Source of the DNA: CAZMGT01 sp964565895
Lineage (GTDB): Bacteria; Armatimonadota; Zipacnadia; UBA1398; CAZMGT01
Length of the DNA: 33,258 nucleotides
Direction of reading: 5' to 3'
NCBI GenBank assembly: GCA_964565895.1
Contig: CAZMGT010000045.1
Location: 1-33,258, forward strand
The notes beneath the pieces are model-generated. The model saw only the letters and a list, made by a program, of their open reading frames with translations. It made no database searches and was not told where the DNA came from. How positions within the stretch are numbered: position 1 is the first letter of the stretch; each line of letters starts with the position of its first letter. Positions 1 to 8,894 of the stretch are shown in pieces. The position numbers and the translations under genes were made by a program.

Positions 1-966
1 CGGGCAAACGTTATCCGCGCGCTGGGCAACAGAACCCCACTGCGCAGCAAACAACCCCCCTATGGCTTCGTCGAGGAAAACTGGGCCGCCCTGCACAGGC
101 TGTGCGACCTCGCCCGCCGCGCCGGCATCTACGTCGTCATTGACCCACACACCACGCCCGGCACCAAACGCTCGACAACTACGTTTCCCGACGACGAGCT
201 CTGGCGCGACCCGAAATTCGGCGACCTGCTCGTCCAAATGTGGGAGAGGATCGCCCGCGAGTTCGCCGGCCGGCCAGAGGTGATCGGCTACGACCTGATG
301 AACGAGCCGGCCATCCCCGCCGACGCTCCGCCCGGAAGCCCTGCGGACTGGAACGCGCTCGTCCGTCGGCTCATCGGCGCCATTCGCAAGTACGATAAGG
401 AGACCCCGATCATCGTCGAGCCGCCGGTTCTCCGCAAGGGCGGGCGGACGATTACCACGCGCATGACGGGGCTGTTTTACTTTCCCGAGAACATGCCCGA
501 CGCGCGGATTATCTATAGCCCCCACTTTTACCAGCCGGGGAACTTCACGCACCAGGGGATTGAGCGCCGGCCCACAGGCGTGGCCTACCCGGGGTGCGAG
601 GGCTGGTTTCTCGACGAGCAGGGCCGCGGGAGCAAGGTCGTCTGGACCCGCGAGACCATCGCCCGCGCCCTGGCCCCTGCGGCACGCTTTCAGCGCGAGC
701 GCAAGGCAATTATCTTCCTCGGCGAGTTCAGCGCCATGCGCACCGCCCCGGGGGCAGACCAGTGGGTCGCCGACGTAATCAGCGTCGCCGAGCAATACGG
801 TTGGTCCTGGGCCTATCACTCGTTCCGCGAGGCCGCCGTGTGGAACCCGGAGCTCGGGCCCGATCCAGAAAACCGCACGCCGCTTGCCGACACCCCGCGG
901 CTGCGCATTCTTAAGGCGGCGTTTGCCAAGAACGAGGGCAACTTCCTTCAGCCCGCGGAGCGATAG
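1..966 (+). CDS. Glycoside hydrolase family 5 (cellulase-like), 5' end missing
   Basis: The frame is open from base 1, so the N-terminus lies outside the window; 321 residues remain. Clan GH-A landmarks are visible. The sequence DLMNEP gives the acid/base Glu at window residue 102. A later IIFLGEFS gives the nucleophile Glu at residue 242. Between them is a YSPHFYQP stretch with the active-site His/Tyr, and after them a WSWAYHSF stretch ending the barrel. GH5 enzymes cleave beta-1,4-linked glucans, mannans or related polysaccharides with retention; which substrate is used cannot be told here. No carbohydrate-binding module or C-terminal anchor follows the barrel. The gene converges on the transaldolase gene; the 120 bases between the two stops hold only GC-rich sequence with no recognisable terminator. 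Family confidence is high, substrate unknown. Confidence 0.85.
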   Translation, partial: RANVIRALGNRTPLRSKQPPYGFVEENWAALHRLCDLARRAGIYVVIDPHTTPGTKRSTTTFPDDELWRDPKFGDLLVQMWERIAREFAGRPEVIGYDLMNEPAIPADAPPGSPADWNALVRRLIGAIRKYDKETPIIVEPPVLRKGGRTITTRMTGLFYFPENMPDARIIYSPHFYQPGNFTHQGIERRPTGVAYPGCEGWFLDEQGRGSKVVWTRETIARALAPAARFQRERKAIIFLGEFSAMRTAPGADQWVADVISVAEQYGWSWAYHSFREAAVWNPELGPDPENRTPLADTPRLRILKAAFAKNEGNFLQPAER

Positions 967-1086
967 AGCGCGCGATTTGGGCCGGCGGCCGGCGCTGCGG
1001 AGCTTCCCTAGCCCTGCGCAGCAACAACAAAGCGGCCCCGCGCCCTGCTGCGGAGCGCGCTGCCGCTCGTTTGACCTGGCCGCGGC

Positions 1087-2250
1087 CTAGGACTTGCCGA
1101 TGCGCTCGCGCACGAACTCCTGCAAGTCGTTCGTCGCCTGGGAGAACTGGTTTGCCGTCTCGATCACCGCGCCGTGGTTGATAAACTCCTCCTGCGGCTG
1201 GCCTTCGTTATACGCCTCGTTGAAGTAGGGGATCTTAAGCAGCTTTTCGATGACCTCCGGCGGGGCGTCCTCCGGCGAGGGGTCGATCTCCTCGCCGTCG
1301 TACTCGCGCAGCCAGGTTTCGATGACATTGGGGAAGATGGTTAGCACGACGGGCTTGCCGGCGAGCTTCTCCAAGTGCCACACGCGCTGCTTGCCGTCTA
1401 CGGTGGGCCCCAAGCGCATGGACGCGGCAAGCAGCTTAGATTCATAGCCGCGCTCTTTAATCAGCCGCAGCGCTTTGTTAAACACGGCAATGCCCGCCCA
1501 GCGGCGGTCGGCCTCGCTGAGCTCGATCCCCAGCTCCTCGGCCTGCTGGTGAAATACCTTGCAGTCCTCCATGCGCCCGAGCATAAGGGTAATCACGCTG
1601 CGCCAGGCGGAGAGGTCCACGCCGTTTTTGCGGGCGAGCTCCAGGCCAACCTTCACCGCCTCGGCCACGCTCATAAGCTGGCTTAGGGTAAACGTGAGCG
1701 TGGCGTTGGTGGGAATGCCCATCGCGGTGAGGATGGTAATGCCGTAGATGCCCTCCTTCGTGCCGGGCATTTTAATCATGATGTTCGGGCTCATCGAGTT
1801 AAGGGCAATGGCCTGGGCGACCATTTTTCGCGTATCCTGGAGCACGCGCGGGTCAACCTGGCCCGAGATATAGCCCAGCTTGCCGTTGCTTTTTTCGTGC
1901 ACCTCCAAAAACGCCTCGGCGCCCTTTTTGACCACCGAGCTATACAGCTTCCAGAACACGTCGAAGTGATCCACCTTCGCGCTCCCCGCGACCTCGTTGC
2001 GGATCCACTCCTCCCAGGGCGCCGGGTCGCGGTCCACGACCTGCTTCGTTAGCGGAGGGTTGGTCGTGCACCCGACAAAGAGCGACCAGATGTCCTCGAG
2101 GATCTCCTTCGCCCGGGGCTCAAACGGCGTCCCCGCGGCAGCTTCCAAAACCTCTTTTCTCCAGCTCTCGAAGATCAGCGGCGATGAGTCCCACCAGATC
2201 TCCAGCTCGGGGTGTGTCGCGGCCAGTCTCGCCAAACTGTTGTCCGCCAT
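1087..2250 (-). CDS. Transaldolase-family protein
   Basis: The 387-residue product belongs to the class I aldolase transaldolase family, which transfers a dihydroxyacetone unit between sugar phosphates in the non-oxidative pentose phosphate pathway. Near residue 60 is GCTTNPP, the family's TTNPS-type strand. The Schiff-base lysine is K160 in NIMIKMPGT, followed by an ATLTFTLSQ strand. A C-terminal extension (about residues 300-387, rich in Glu and Pro) makes it longer than E. coli TalB (about 317 residues). I chose the ATG at 2250 because AGAGGTGA lies just upstream; the frame stays open to 2400 but that upstream part is basic and low-complexity. It sits 168 bases downstream of the histidine kinase on the same strand, so co-transcription is possible. 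Exact substrate within the transaldolase/fructose-6-phosphate aldolase group is uncertain. Confidence 0.85.
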   Translation of the reverse strand: MADNSLARLAATHPELEIWWDSSPLIFESWRKEVLEAAAGTPFEPRAKEILEDIWSLFVGCTTNPPLTKQVVDRDPAPWEEWIRNEVAGSAKVDHFDVFWKLYSSVVKKGAEAFLEVHEKSNGKLGYISGQVDPRVLQDTRKMVAQAIALNSMSPNIMIKMPGTKEGIYGITILTAMGIPTNATLTFTLSQLMSVAEAVKVGLELARKNGVDLSAWRSVITLMLGRMEDCKVFHQQAEELGIELSEADRRWAGIAVFNKALRLIKERGYESKLLAASMRLGPTVDGKQRVWHLEKLAGKPVVLTIFPNVIETWLREYDGEEIDPSPEDAPPEVIEKLLKIPYFNEAYNEGQPQEEFINHGAVIETANQFSQATNDLQEFVRERIGKS

Positions 2251-2418
2251 GGAGATCACCTCTGTTGCAGTGGTTGCCCTCGCGCCGCGCTTGTCCTGCG
2301 CTTTGCGGCGGCCGGGCAAGAAACCGCGATTGTCTTCTCTGGCTGCCGAGGATAATCCTTGTGGGGGAGATTTTGCAAAGCGGCGCGCAGGCCGCGACAA
2401 AACATGCCCCGCCGGCGC

Positions 2419-4503
2419 CTACTGCTCCTGCCCGAGGAGCAGGCGGACAATGCTCACGAGCTGCTCCAAACGATAGGGCTTGCGCAAAAACGGCGGCATG
2501 TCCTCTGCCCCGAGGTCCTCGGGGGCCAGCGCCCCGATATGCCCGCTGGTCATGATAACCTTCACCTCGGGGTTTATCTCGCGCAGGCGGCCCAGGCACT
2601 GCGCCCCGTTCATCCGCGGCATGGTTAGGTCTAGCACAACAAGGTCGATCTCCTGGGCGTGGGCGCGGAATATCTCCAGCGCCCGCACGCCGTCCTCGGC
2701 CTCGAATACGCGATATCCCTGGGCCTCGAGCGCCTCGCGGGCCACCCCGCGCACGATCTCCTCGTCGTCGACAACAAGGATCGTCTGCCGCGCCTCGGGC
2801 GCCGCCTCGCCGACAGGCGCCTCGACCGCCGGGGCGGCGTGCCGGGGGAGAAAAATCTCCACGGTCGTCCCCCGCCCGGGCTCGGAGCGCACGGCGATCC
2901 ACCCCTCGTGGGCCTTCACGATGCCATAGGCTACGGCGAGGCCCAGCCCGCGGTGCTCCTCGGGGTCCTTTGTCGTGAAAAACGGCTCAAACAGGCGCGC
3001 CCGCGTCTCCTCGTCCATCCCACAGCCCGTATCGCGCACGGCGATTACCGCGAACCTCCCCGGCCGGGCCTCGATGTTCTCCGCCGCCTGCTCCTGCCCC
3101 ACCTGCCGCTCGGAGAGCGAAATGCTCAGCGTCCCCCCGTCGGGCATGGCCTCGCGCGCGTTGGCGCAAATGTTTTCCAGCGCCTGGCGCAACTGCGTCG
3201 CCTCGCCGGAGATGGGCGGCACGTCGCGGCGGAGGTGCGTGCGCACGGTAATGCTCTCGGGCAGCGCTTTGCGCAGCTCGCGCACGAACTCGCGCAGGAG
3301 CAGGCCCAGGTCCACGGGCTCGCGCCGCGGGGTGCGCTGCTGGCTAAAGGCAAGGAGGCTTTGGGTCAATTGAGCCGCGCGCTCGGCGGATTTTTCGATC
3401 TGCCCCAGGCGCTCCAGCCAGGGGTGGTCCGCGCCGGCCTCCGCGCGCATAAGACTCACGGAGCCCAAAATGGCCATGAGAATGTTGTTAAAGTCGTGGG
3501 CCACCCCCGCGGCCAGCGCGCTCACCGTCTCCAGCCGCTGCAGGTGCTGGAGCTGCTCCTCGAGCTTCTTGCGCTCGCGAATGTCGCGCGCCACGCCCTG
3601 CACGCCGATGATCTTTCCCGAGGCGTCACGCGTTACGCTGGTATGCACCTCCGCGGGGATACGCGCCCCGCGGCTGTGCACAAGCTCGACCTCGAACGGA
3701 AGCACGCTCTCGCCGGCCATTCCTCGCGCCCCCGCCTGCTTGACGAGCTCCGCCGACTGCGGGGCGAGGATCGCCTCCACGGGCTGCCCGATAAGCTCCG
3801 TTATCGGGACCCCGGCAAGCTCCGCCGCCCTGCGGTTGGCGAACGTTATCCGCCCCTCGCCGTCCATGGCAAACACGATGTCCGGCGTGCTGTCGATCAC
3901 CGTGCGGTAGCGGTCGCGCGACTCGGCGACGACGCGCTGGAGGGACTTTTGCTCGTTGAGCATCTCAAGCAACAGGGCGCTCTCGCGCGCGGCGCTAATG
4001 GCCAGGGCGCTGTGCAGGGCGAACGAGGAAAGCAGGGCGCGCTCCTCCTCGTCGAACGGGTTTTCCCGCTCGGAGCACAAAACAAGGGCCCCAATGGGCC
4101 CCTTTGCCGCGCGCAAAGCAAACGCCGCGGCGCTGCGAAAGCCGCATTGCGCCGCCTCGTCGCGCCAGCGCTCGTACGCTACGTCCACGAGTAGGTTGTG
4201 GCAGATCTGCGGCTCGCCGGAGTCGATCGCCGCCCGGGCCAAGGCGAAAAGCAGCTCGTGCTTGTCGTGCGGGGCGGGCTGCTCGCCGGGGCGCGCCGGG
4301 AACCCTTGCTGGGCCACCATGTTCAGCGCCCCGTCGCTGCCCAAAAGAGCGATCCAGCAGTGGGAATAACCCAGGACGGTAGTGGCGGCGCGGCAGAGGG
4401 CGGTAAGGATGGCGTCCAGGCTAAGCGAGCCGGCAAGTTGCGCGGCGGCTTCGGCAAACTGTGCAGCGCGGACGCTGCGCGCCTTCCCCCCACGTTGCGG
4501 CAA
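2419..4503 (-). CDS. Hybrid sensor histidine kinase (GAF-PAS-HisKA-HATPase-REC)
   Basis: The 694-residue protein has no membrane segment and is probably cytosolic. Domains in order: GAF (about 10-185), PAS (about 195-312, starting YRTVIDSTPDIVF), HisKA with the phospho-accepting His336 in AAGVAHDFNNIL, HATPase with an N box near 443-451, a DTGCGMD G1 box near 491 and GLGLAVAYG near 519, and a C-terminal receiver with acidic pair D579/D580, phospho-acceptor D625 and conserved K675. The HDFNN H-box is typical of hybrid kinases that pass phosphate to an attached receiver. There is no output domain, so a separate phosphotransfer or regulator partner, not in this window, is expected. The start is TTG at 4503, supported by AGGGGAG ten bases upstream (minus strand 4520-4514); the first ATG would cut into the GAF domain. 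The signal sensed is unknown. Confidence 0.9.
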   Translation of the reverse strand: MPQRGGKARSVRAAQFAEAAAQLAGSLSLDAILTALCRAATTVLGYSHCWIALLGSDGALNMVAQQGFPARPGEQPAPHDKHELLFALARAAIDSGEPQICHNLLVDVAYERWRDEAAQCGFRSAAAFALRAAKGPIGALVLCSERENPFDEEERALLSSFALHSALAISAARESALLLEMLNEQKSLQRVVAESRDRYRTVIDSTPDIVFAMDGEGRITFANRRAAELAGVPITELIGQPVEAILAPQSAELVKQAGARGMAGESVLPFEVELVHSRGARIPAEVHTSVTRDASGKIIGVQGVARDIRERKKLEEQLQHLQRLETVSALAAGVAHDFNNILMAILGSVSLMRAEAGADHPWLERLGQIEKSAERAAQLTQSLLAFSQQRTPRREPVDLGLLLREFVRELRKALPESITVRTHLRRDVPPISGEATQLRQALENICANAREAMPDGGTLSISLSERQVGQEQAAENIEARPGRFAVIAVRDTGCGMDEETRARLFEPFFTTKDPEEHRGLGLAVAYGIVKAHEGWIAVRSEPGRGTTVEIFLPRHAAPAVEAPVGEAAPEARQTILVVDDEEIVRGVAREALEAQGYRVFEAEDGVRALEIFRAHAQEIDLVVLDLTMPRMNGAQCLGRLREINPEVKVIMTSGHIGALAPEDLGAEDMPPFLRKPYRLEQLVSIVRLLLGQEQ

Positions 4504-4916
4504 CTGAAGGTTGCTCCCCTCTCAGTCCGCAGCTCAACGGCGCATGCAGCTAAGTTCCCGCACGCCTTGCCGTGTGCAGCGAGATAATGGTTTTCCGCCG
4601 ATTTCTTCTAATCGCCGCCCGTTTCTCCTTCACCGCGGGTCAGTTTTCGTTTAGTTCGTCGCAGCCTGTGTGCATTTTGCGTGCATATGGTGAGTAATAG
4701 GTGAAATTTCCGCCAAATTCGCCACAACGGGCCCAAGCGCGTCCCGCGCGCTGGGCTGCGCTTCGCTTGCCGCTCAACCTCGGTTCGCCGCGAGCTCCGG
4801 CGCCCTGCCGTTCTACCCTTGGCCTGCGCCGAGGAAGGTTCGCCCAGGCCCGCGCACGAACAAAGCGCGGGCGCGTTGCTCCGCCCCGATGTTTGGCAAG
4901 GGAGAGAAGCTTAACC
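4504..4916. other. Divergent intergenic region, 413 bases
   Basis: This gap separates the histidine kinase (minus) from the sulfatase operon (plus) and should hold promoters for both. The part from about 4580 to 4710 is clearly more AT-rich than the surroundings and contains the direct repeat listed separately. The part from 4715 to 4890 is GC-rich, with no gene I can support. The sulfatase frame stays open upstream to 4701, but that stretch has no domain and precedes the twin-arginine leader, so I do not count it as coding. Confidence 0.6.
4667..4686. promoter_or_regulatory. Direct repeat TG(T/C)GTGCAT, 11-base period, candidate operator
   Basis: TGTGTGCAT at 4667-4675 is followed by TGCGTGCAT at 4678-4686. 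The two nonamers differ at one base and start 11 bases apart, about one helical turn. They lie in the only AT-rich pocket of the divergent gap, about 165 bases from the kinase start and 230 from the sulfatase start. A regulator binding the same face of DNA twice is a reasonable reading, but no regulator is identified and chance is possible. Confidence 0.3.
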
Positions 4917-6419
4917 ATGAACCGCATCTCACGTCGGCAGTTCCTCAGGGCCGCGGGCGCATCTGCCCTGGCTGCGCGGCTTTGGGCGCGCGCGGCGCAT
5001 GCTCTCGGCCCGGGCGAAAAGCCAAATCTTTTGTTCATTACCACAGACGACATGGGGCTTATGCTCGGCTGCTATGGCGACCGCCAGGCAACAACCCCGC
5101 ACATCGACCGCTTGGCCGGCGAGGGCCTGCGCTTTAACTATGGCTTTGTCGTCTCCACCTGCTGCTGCCCCAGCCGCTCGGCAATGCTCACCGGCCTGTT
5201 CCCTCATGCTAACGGGCACTATGGGTTCATTCCCGAGGTTAAGCTGCACCGCTGGGTGCGCACGTTTCCCGCCTACCTCAACCCCGCGGGCTACTATACG
5301 GGGCTAATCGGCAAGTTTCACGTGGCCGGCGCGGAGGACCAGTTCCCATTTGACCATTTGGTGCTTACGGGGAAGGTCAACACGCGCTCGCCGCGGGCGA
5401 TGGGCGCCGCCGTGGCCCGGTTTTTGCGCGAGGCGGGCGACAAGCCGTTTTTCCTCATGGCCAACATTACCGACCCCCACAGGCCCTATCCCGGCCAGGG
5501 CCGCGGCAACCCGCCCTGGCCCAACCCCCATCGCCCGGAGGACGTCCCCGTGCCCCCCTATTGCCTGGACACGCCAACCGTGCGCAAAGACCTCGCTTTA
5601 ATGTACGACGCCCACAGCCGCGCCGACGCCACCATCGGCGCCATCCTCGCCGCACTTGACGACGCCGGCAAGCGCGACAGTACGCTCGTCGTGCTCATCA
5701 GCGACCACGGGCCATCGCTGCCCGGAGCGAAGACAACGATGTTCGACGCAGGGATTCACATCCCGTTTCTCGCGCGCTGGCCCGGCGTTATCGCCCCCGG
5801 GCGGGTGAGCGACGCTTTGGTTAGCGCGGTGGACATCCTCCCCACGTTCCTCGAGGCCGCCGGGGTTGAGGTTGACCCGAAAATTCAAGGCCGCTCGTTC
5901 CTCCGCGTGCTGCTTGACGAGGACAAGCGCGGCGCCGAGCAAATCTTCGCCGAGCACACCAAGGCCCAGGGCAACCGCTACTTCCCCACCCGCGTCATTC
6001 GCACCCATCGCTTTAAGTACATTCGCAACCTGCGCCCGGACATCGAGTTTCGCAACAACGCCCTGGCCGGGGTCGTCGCGCGCGAGCTGATGCAGCTTTG
6101 GGACACCAACCCCCGCGCGCGATTTCTGCTTGAGCGCGTCGTGCGCCACCCGCACGAAGAGCTGTATGACTTGGAGAACGACCCGAACGAGTTTCACAAC
6201 CTCGCCGACGACCCCGCCTACCGCGATGTGCTAAACGACCTTCGCGAGCGCCTCAAGCGCTGGATGACGGAGACCGACGACCCGTGGATTGCTCTGTGGG
6301 ACTACGACGGGAGCAAGCCCGACCCGTTTGAGCCGAAGAAGACGAAAGACGGGCCGTTTTCCCCGAAATGGCTGGACAGAGCGTTGCGCGCGGCGCGCAG
6401 GCGCAGCGGAGCAGGCTAG
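4917..6419 (+). CDS. Sulfatase, Cys-type, twin-arginine leader
   Basis: The 500-residue protein hydrolyses sulfate esters, probably on polysaccharides, outside the cytoplasm. The N-terminus SRRQFLRAAG followed by an Ala-rich hydrophobic segment is a twin-arginine export signal. The alkaline-phosphatase-fold core starts at NLLFITTDDM with the metal-binding Asp pair. The sulfatase signature C-x-P-S-R is present; the Cys to be converted to formylglycine is C83. A second metal site lies in LISDHGPSLPG, and PHEELYDLENDPNEFHNL is the usual C-terminal sulfatase element. The ATG at 4917 was chosen because the leader starts there and GGGAGAG lies upstream. It is the first gene of a plus-strand run to 10202, with 22 bases to the next gene. 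Substrate cannot be assigned. Confidence 0.92.
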   Translation: MNRISRRQFLRAAGASALAARLWARAAHALGPGEKPNLLFITTDDMGLMLGCYGDRQATTPHIDRLAGEGLRFNYGFVVSTCCCPSRSAMLTGLFPHANGHYGFIPEVKLHRWVRTFPAYLNPAGYYTGLIGKFHVAGAEDQFPFDHLVLTGKVNTRSPRAMGAAVARFLREAGDKPFFLMANITDPHRPYPGQGRGNPPWPNPHRPEDVPVPPYCLDTPTVRKDLALMYDAHSRADATIGAILAALDDAGKRDSTLVVLISDHGPSLPGAKTTMFDAGIHIPFLARWPGVIAPGRVSDALVSAVDILPTFLEAAGVEVDPKIQGRSFLRVLLDEDKRGAEQIFAEHTKAQGNRYFPTRVIRTHRFKYIRNLRPDIEFRNNALAGVVARELMQLWDTNPRARFLLERVVRHPHEELYDLENDPNEFHNLADDPAYRDVLNDLRERLKRWMTETDDPWIALWDYDGSKPDPFEPKKTKDGPFSPKWLDRALRAARRRSGAG

Positions 6420-6441
6420 CGCAGCGAAGGGGGTGCGCGCA

Positions 6442-7278
6442 ATGCGGCTGGGCGGGCCGGTTTTCGGCGACGCGTCAACGCCCGAGAAGTGGGTCGCCGC
6501 AGTAAAGCGCCAGGGCTATAGCGCGGCCTACTGCCCCGTGGGCGAGGGTGCCGACGAGCAGACGATCGCCGCCTATGCCCGCGCCGCGCGCGAGGCGGGG
6601 ATTGTTATCGCCGAGGTGGGCGCGTGGAGCAACCCCATTAGCCCCGACGAGCAGGAGCGCAAGCGCGCGGTTGAGCGCTGCAAAAAGCGCCTTGCCCTCG
6701 CCGACGAGATCGGCGCGCGCTGCTGCGTGAACATCGCCGGCTCGCGCGGGCCCAAGTGGGACGGCCCCCACCCGGACAACCTCACCCGCGAGACGTTTGA
6801 CATGATCGTCGAGGTCGTGCGGGAGATCATCGACGACGTCAAGCCCCGCCGCACGTTTTATACCCTGGAGACGATGCCCTGGATCTTCCCCGACTCGCCG
6901 GAGAGCTACCTCGAGCTCATTCAGGCGATAAACCGCAACCAGTTCGCGGCGCATCTTGACCCGGTAAACCTTGTGTGCAGCCCGCAGCGCTATTTTAAAA
7001 ACGGCGAGCTAATTCGCGAGTGCTTCGCCAAGCTCGGGCCGCACATCAAAAGCTGCCACGCGAAGGACATTTTGCTCAGCCCCAAGCTAACGGTGCACCT
7101 GGACGAGGTGCGCCCCGGGCTGGGCGGGCTCGACTACGATGTGTTCTTGCGCGAGCTAAGCAAGCTCCATCCGGACACCCCGCTCATGCTCGAGCATTTG
7201 AAAACGGAAGAGGAATATCGCCAGGCGGCGGAGTACATCCGCTCCAAAGCCCAAAAGCTCGGGCTAGGCTTTCGCTAG
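6442..7278 (+). CDS. Sugar phosphate isomerase/epimerase-like TIM barrel (cytosolic)
   Basis: The 278-residue product fits the AP-endonuclease-2/xylose-isomerase-like TIM barrel family, whose members isomerise or epimerise sugars or inositols using one or two divalent metals. Likely metal ligands are at the ends of successive strands: E143 (in YTLETMP), D173 (in AAHLDPVN), H206 (in SCHAKD) and E251 (in LMLEHL). There is no signal peptide. The ATG at 6442 follows AAGGGGGTG; the longer open frame to 6289 overlaps the sulfatase and is not needed. The position 22 bases after a sulfatase suggests it acts on the sugar released after desulfation. The exact substrate is unknown. Confidence 0.82.
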   Translation: MRLGGPVFGDASTPEKWVAAVKRQGYSAAYCPVGEGADEQTIAAYARAAREAGIVIAEVGAWSNPISPDEQERKRAVERCKKRLALADEIGARCCVNIAGSRGPKWDGPHPDNLTRETFDMIVEVVREIIDDVKPRRTFYTLETMPWIFPDSPESYLELIQAINRNQFAAHLDPVNLVCSPQRYFKNGELIRECFAKLGPHIKSCHAKDILLSPKLTVHLDEVRPGLGGLDYDVFLRELSKLHPDTPLMLEHLKTEEEYRQAAEYIRSKAQKLGLGFR

Positions 7279-7285
7279 GCCAGCC

Positions 7286-7311
7286 GCGCGCAGGAACATA
7301 TGTCCGCGCGC
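7286..7311. other. Imperfect inverted repeat between operon genes
   Basis: GCGCGC at 7286-7291 and GCGCGC at 7306-7311 flank GG-A-ACATATGT-CC, so the whole stretch can fold into a long stem with two single-base bulges around an ACATATGT palindrome. It lies in the 66-base gap between the isomerase and thioredoxin genes, directly after the former's stop. With no T-tract it does not look like a standard terminator; it may be an mRNA-processing or attenuating hairpin. Confidence 0.3.
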
Positions 7312-7344
7312 TGAACTTGGCGCACACCTTTAGGGGGTGAGACC

Positions 7345-7863
7345 ATGCGCAGTGCTTTTCTCTGGCCCGCGCTGGTCCTCTTCGTTGTCGCGGCCCTGCT
7401 TTGTGCGGGCTGCGCCCGGCAGCAGACAGCGGAGCAGTCGCAGGCCTCCACGCCGGAGCAGCCGGAGCAAACAGCGGTTACCGAGGCCCAGCAAACGGAG
7501 GCCCCCACGGCCGCAGGCGTGGAAGTCGGTTGGCTTACGGACTTCGACGCCGCCCTCGCCAAGGCCGGCCAAGAAAACAAGCCGCTTATGGTCGACTTTT
7601 ATAGCGATTGGTGCGGCTGGTGCGGCAAGCTCGACGAGGATACCTACTCCGACCCCGACGTGCAGAGCAAGGCGGAGCAGTTCGTCTGCGTCAAGGTTAA
7701 CGGCGACGCGCGCGAGGATCTCCTCTACCGCTATAACATCGACGCCTATCCCACCGTGCTCTTCTTAGATGAGGAGGGCCACGAGATCCACCGCGTTGTC
7801 GGCTACCGCGGCCCGCAGGAGTTCCTCGGCGAGATGGACGCCGCGCTGGCCAACTTTAAGTAG
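7345..7863 (+). CDS. Thioredoxin-fold lipoprotein
   Basis: The 172-residue protein begins with a lipoprotein signal: a basic start, a hydrophobic run and a lipobox-like CAGC with lipidation Cys23. A Gln/Glu/Thr-rich linker (about 26-58) leads to a thioredoxin fold. The redox pair is C90-G-W-C93 in SDWCGWCGK, with the cis-proline P136 in DAYPTVLF. It resembles the DsbD C-terminal and thioredoxin_7 type that moves electrons or keeps cysteines reduced on the outer side of the inner membrane. The start is preceded by AGGGGGTGA, an excellent ribosome site. Lying in the sulfatase operon it could help cysteine homeostasis of exported partners, but that is inference. Confidence 0.85.
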   Translation: MRSAFLWPALVLFVVAALLCAGCARQQTAEQSQASTPEQPEQTAVTEAQQTEAPTAAGVEVGWLTDFDAALAKAGQENKPLMVDFYSDWCGWCGKLDEDTYSDPDVQSKAEQFVCVKVNGDAREDLLYRYNIDAYPTVLFLDEEGHEIHRVVGYRGPQEFLGEMDAALANFK

Positions 7864-7911
7864 CGCTTGGCGCGACAGATAGCGCCGACGCTGGGGAAGA
7901 GGGAGCGCGCG

Positions 7912-8865
7912 ATGCTCCACGCAGAGGTCGGGCTTGTTGTCCTTGTTGCGCTCCTTTCCGGAGCGAGCTTTGCCCAGCACAGCGCCCCCGCGCCCGAGCG
8001 CTGGAAGCTTGCCTTGGGCGAAAACGGCTTTGTCTCCGGCGACATGTGGGGCTACCAGATAACGTGCGACGAGATCCTGCGCCACGCGGCGGAGCTCGGC
8101 TACGAGGGCATTGAGCTGATGAACGCCATCGAGCCGTTCCCCGACCCGGAGGACGAGCAGGCCGTGCAGCGGCTGCGCGAGCGCTATGAGCGCCTGGGCC
8201 TGAAGATCATCGGTCTGCAGTGCGCCCCGCGCCGCGGCCGGGCGATCTCCCCCGACCCGCGCGAGCGCCGGGCCTATGCCCAGGAGATCATCCGCCACCT
8301 GCGCCTGGTAAAAGCGTTGGGTGGGGAGTATGCCGGCGTGTGGCCCGGGGGCCGCCGGCCGGATCTACCCGACGAGGTAATCGTGCGCCGCCTGGCCGAC
8401 GTTTTCCGCCAGGTGGCCCCGGTCGCCGAGGAGCTGGGGATTAAGTTCACCATCGAGCCCGAGCCCGTGCAGATTGACTACAACTACGACATCGCCCTGC
8501 GCATTATCGAGGCCACGGGCAGCCCCATGTTCGGCGTGATCTACGACCCCACGCACGCCGCGACGACCTCCGGCGGCGACCCGTTAGGCGTGCTCGAGCG
8601 CGTGGGCAAGCGCATCTTTCACGTGCATTTCGCGGACAGCGACGGGACCCAGCTCGTGCACAACGGGCGCGTGCACTCGAGCAAGCACCTGGCCGCGGGC
8701 GAGGGCAACCTCGACCTGCGCGCCATTTTGCGCAAGCTCAAGCAGGTTGGCTATCGCGGGTGGATACAAGTGGATATGTGGCAAAACCCCACGCCGCTAG
8801 AGTCCTCGCGCAAGACGAAGGCTTTTTTGGACAAAGTGCTGGACGAGCTCTGGCCCCAGCGCTAG
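7912..8865 (+). CDS. Secreted sugar phosphate isomerase/epimerase-like TIM barrel
   Basis: The 317-residue product is a second AP-endonuclease-2-like TIM barrel, not closely similar to the one at 6442. It has an N-terminal hydrophobic segment ending in GASFAQ (about residues 6-21) that looks like a signal peptide, so it is probably exported. Likely metal ligands are E182 (FTIEPE), D212 (IYDPTH) and H239 (FHVHFAD), with a later GEGNLDL loop. The ATG at 7912 follows AAGAGGGAG at good spacing; the frame upstream to 7867 is open but would need a TTG start and would place a charged piece before the signal. Exported members of this family are common beside sulfatases and oxidoreductases in Planctomycetota-type genomes. 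The substrate is unknown. Confidence 0.82.
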   Translation: MLHAEVGLVVLVALLSGASFAQHSAPAPERWKLALGENGFVSGDMWGYQITCDEILRHAAELGYEGIELMNAIEPFPDPEDEQAVQRLRERYERLGLKIIGLQCAPRRGRAISPDPRERRAYAQEIIRHLRLVKALGGEYAGVWPGGRRPDLPDEVIVRRLADVFRQVAPVAEELGIKFTIEPEPVQIDYNYDIALRIIEATGSPMFGVIYDPTHAATTSGGDPLGVLERVGKRIFHVHFADSDGTQLVHNGRVHSSKHLAAGEGNLDLRAILRKLKQVGYRGWIQVDMWQNPTPLESSRKTKAFLDKVLDELWPQR

Positions 8866-8894
8866 GGCGGCGCAGGTTGGCGAGGGTGAGGGCA

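Noticed and set aside
2659..4194. A 511-codon plus-strand frame opposite the histidine kinase
   Set aside because: It has low-complexity composition and no motif, and the minus strand encodes complete GAF, PAS, HisKA, HATPase and REC domains.
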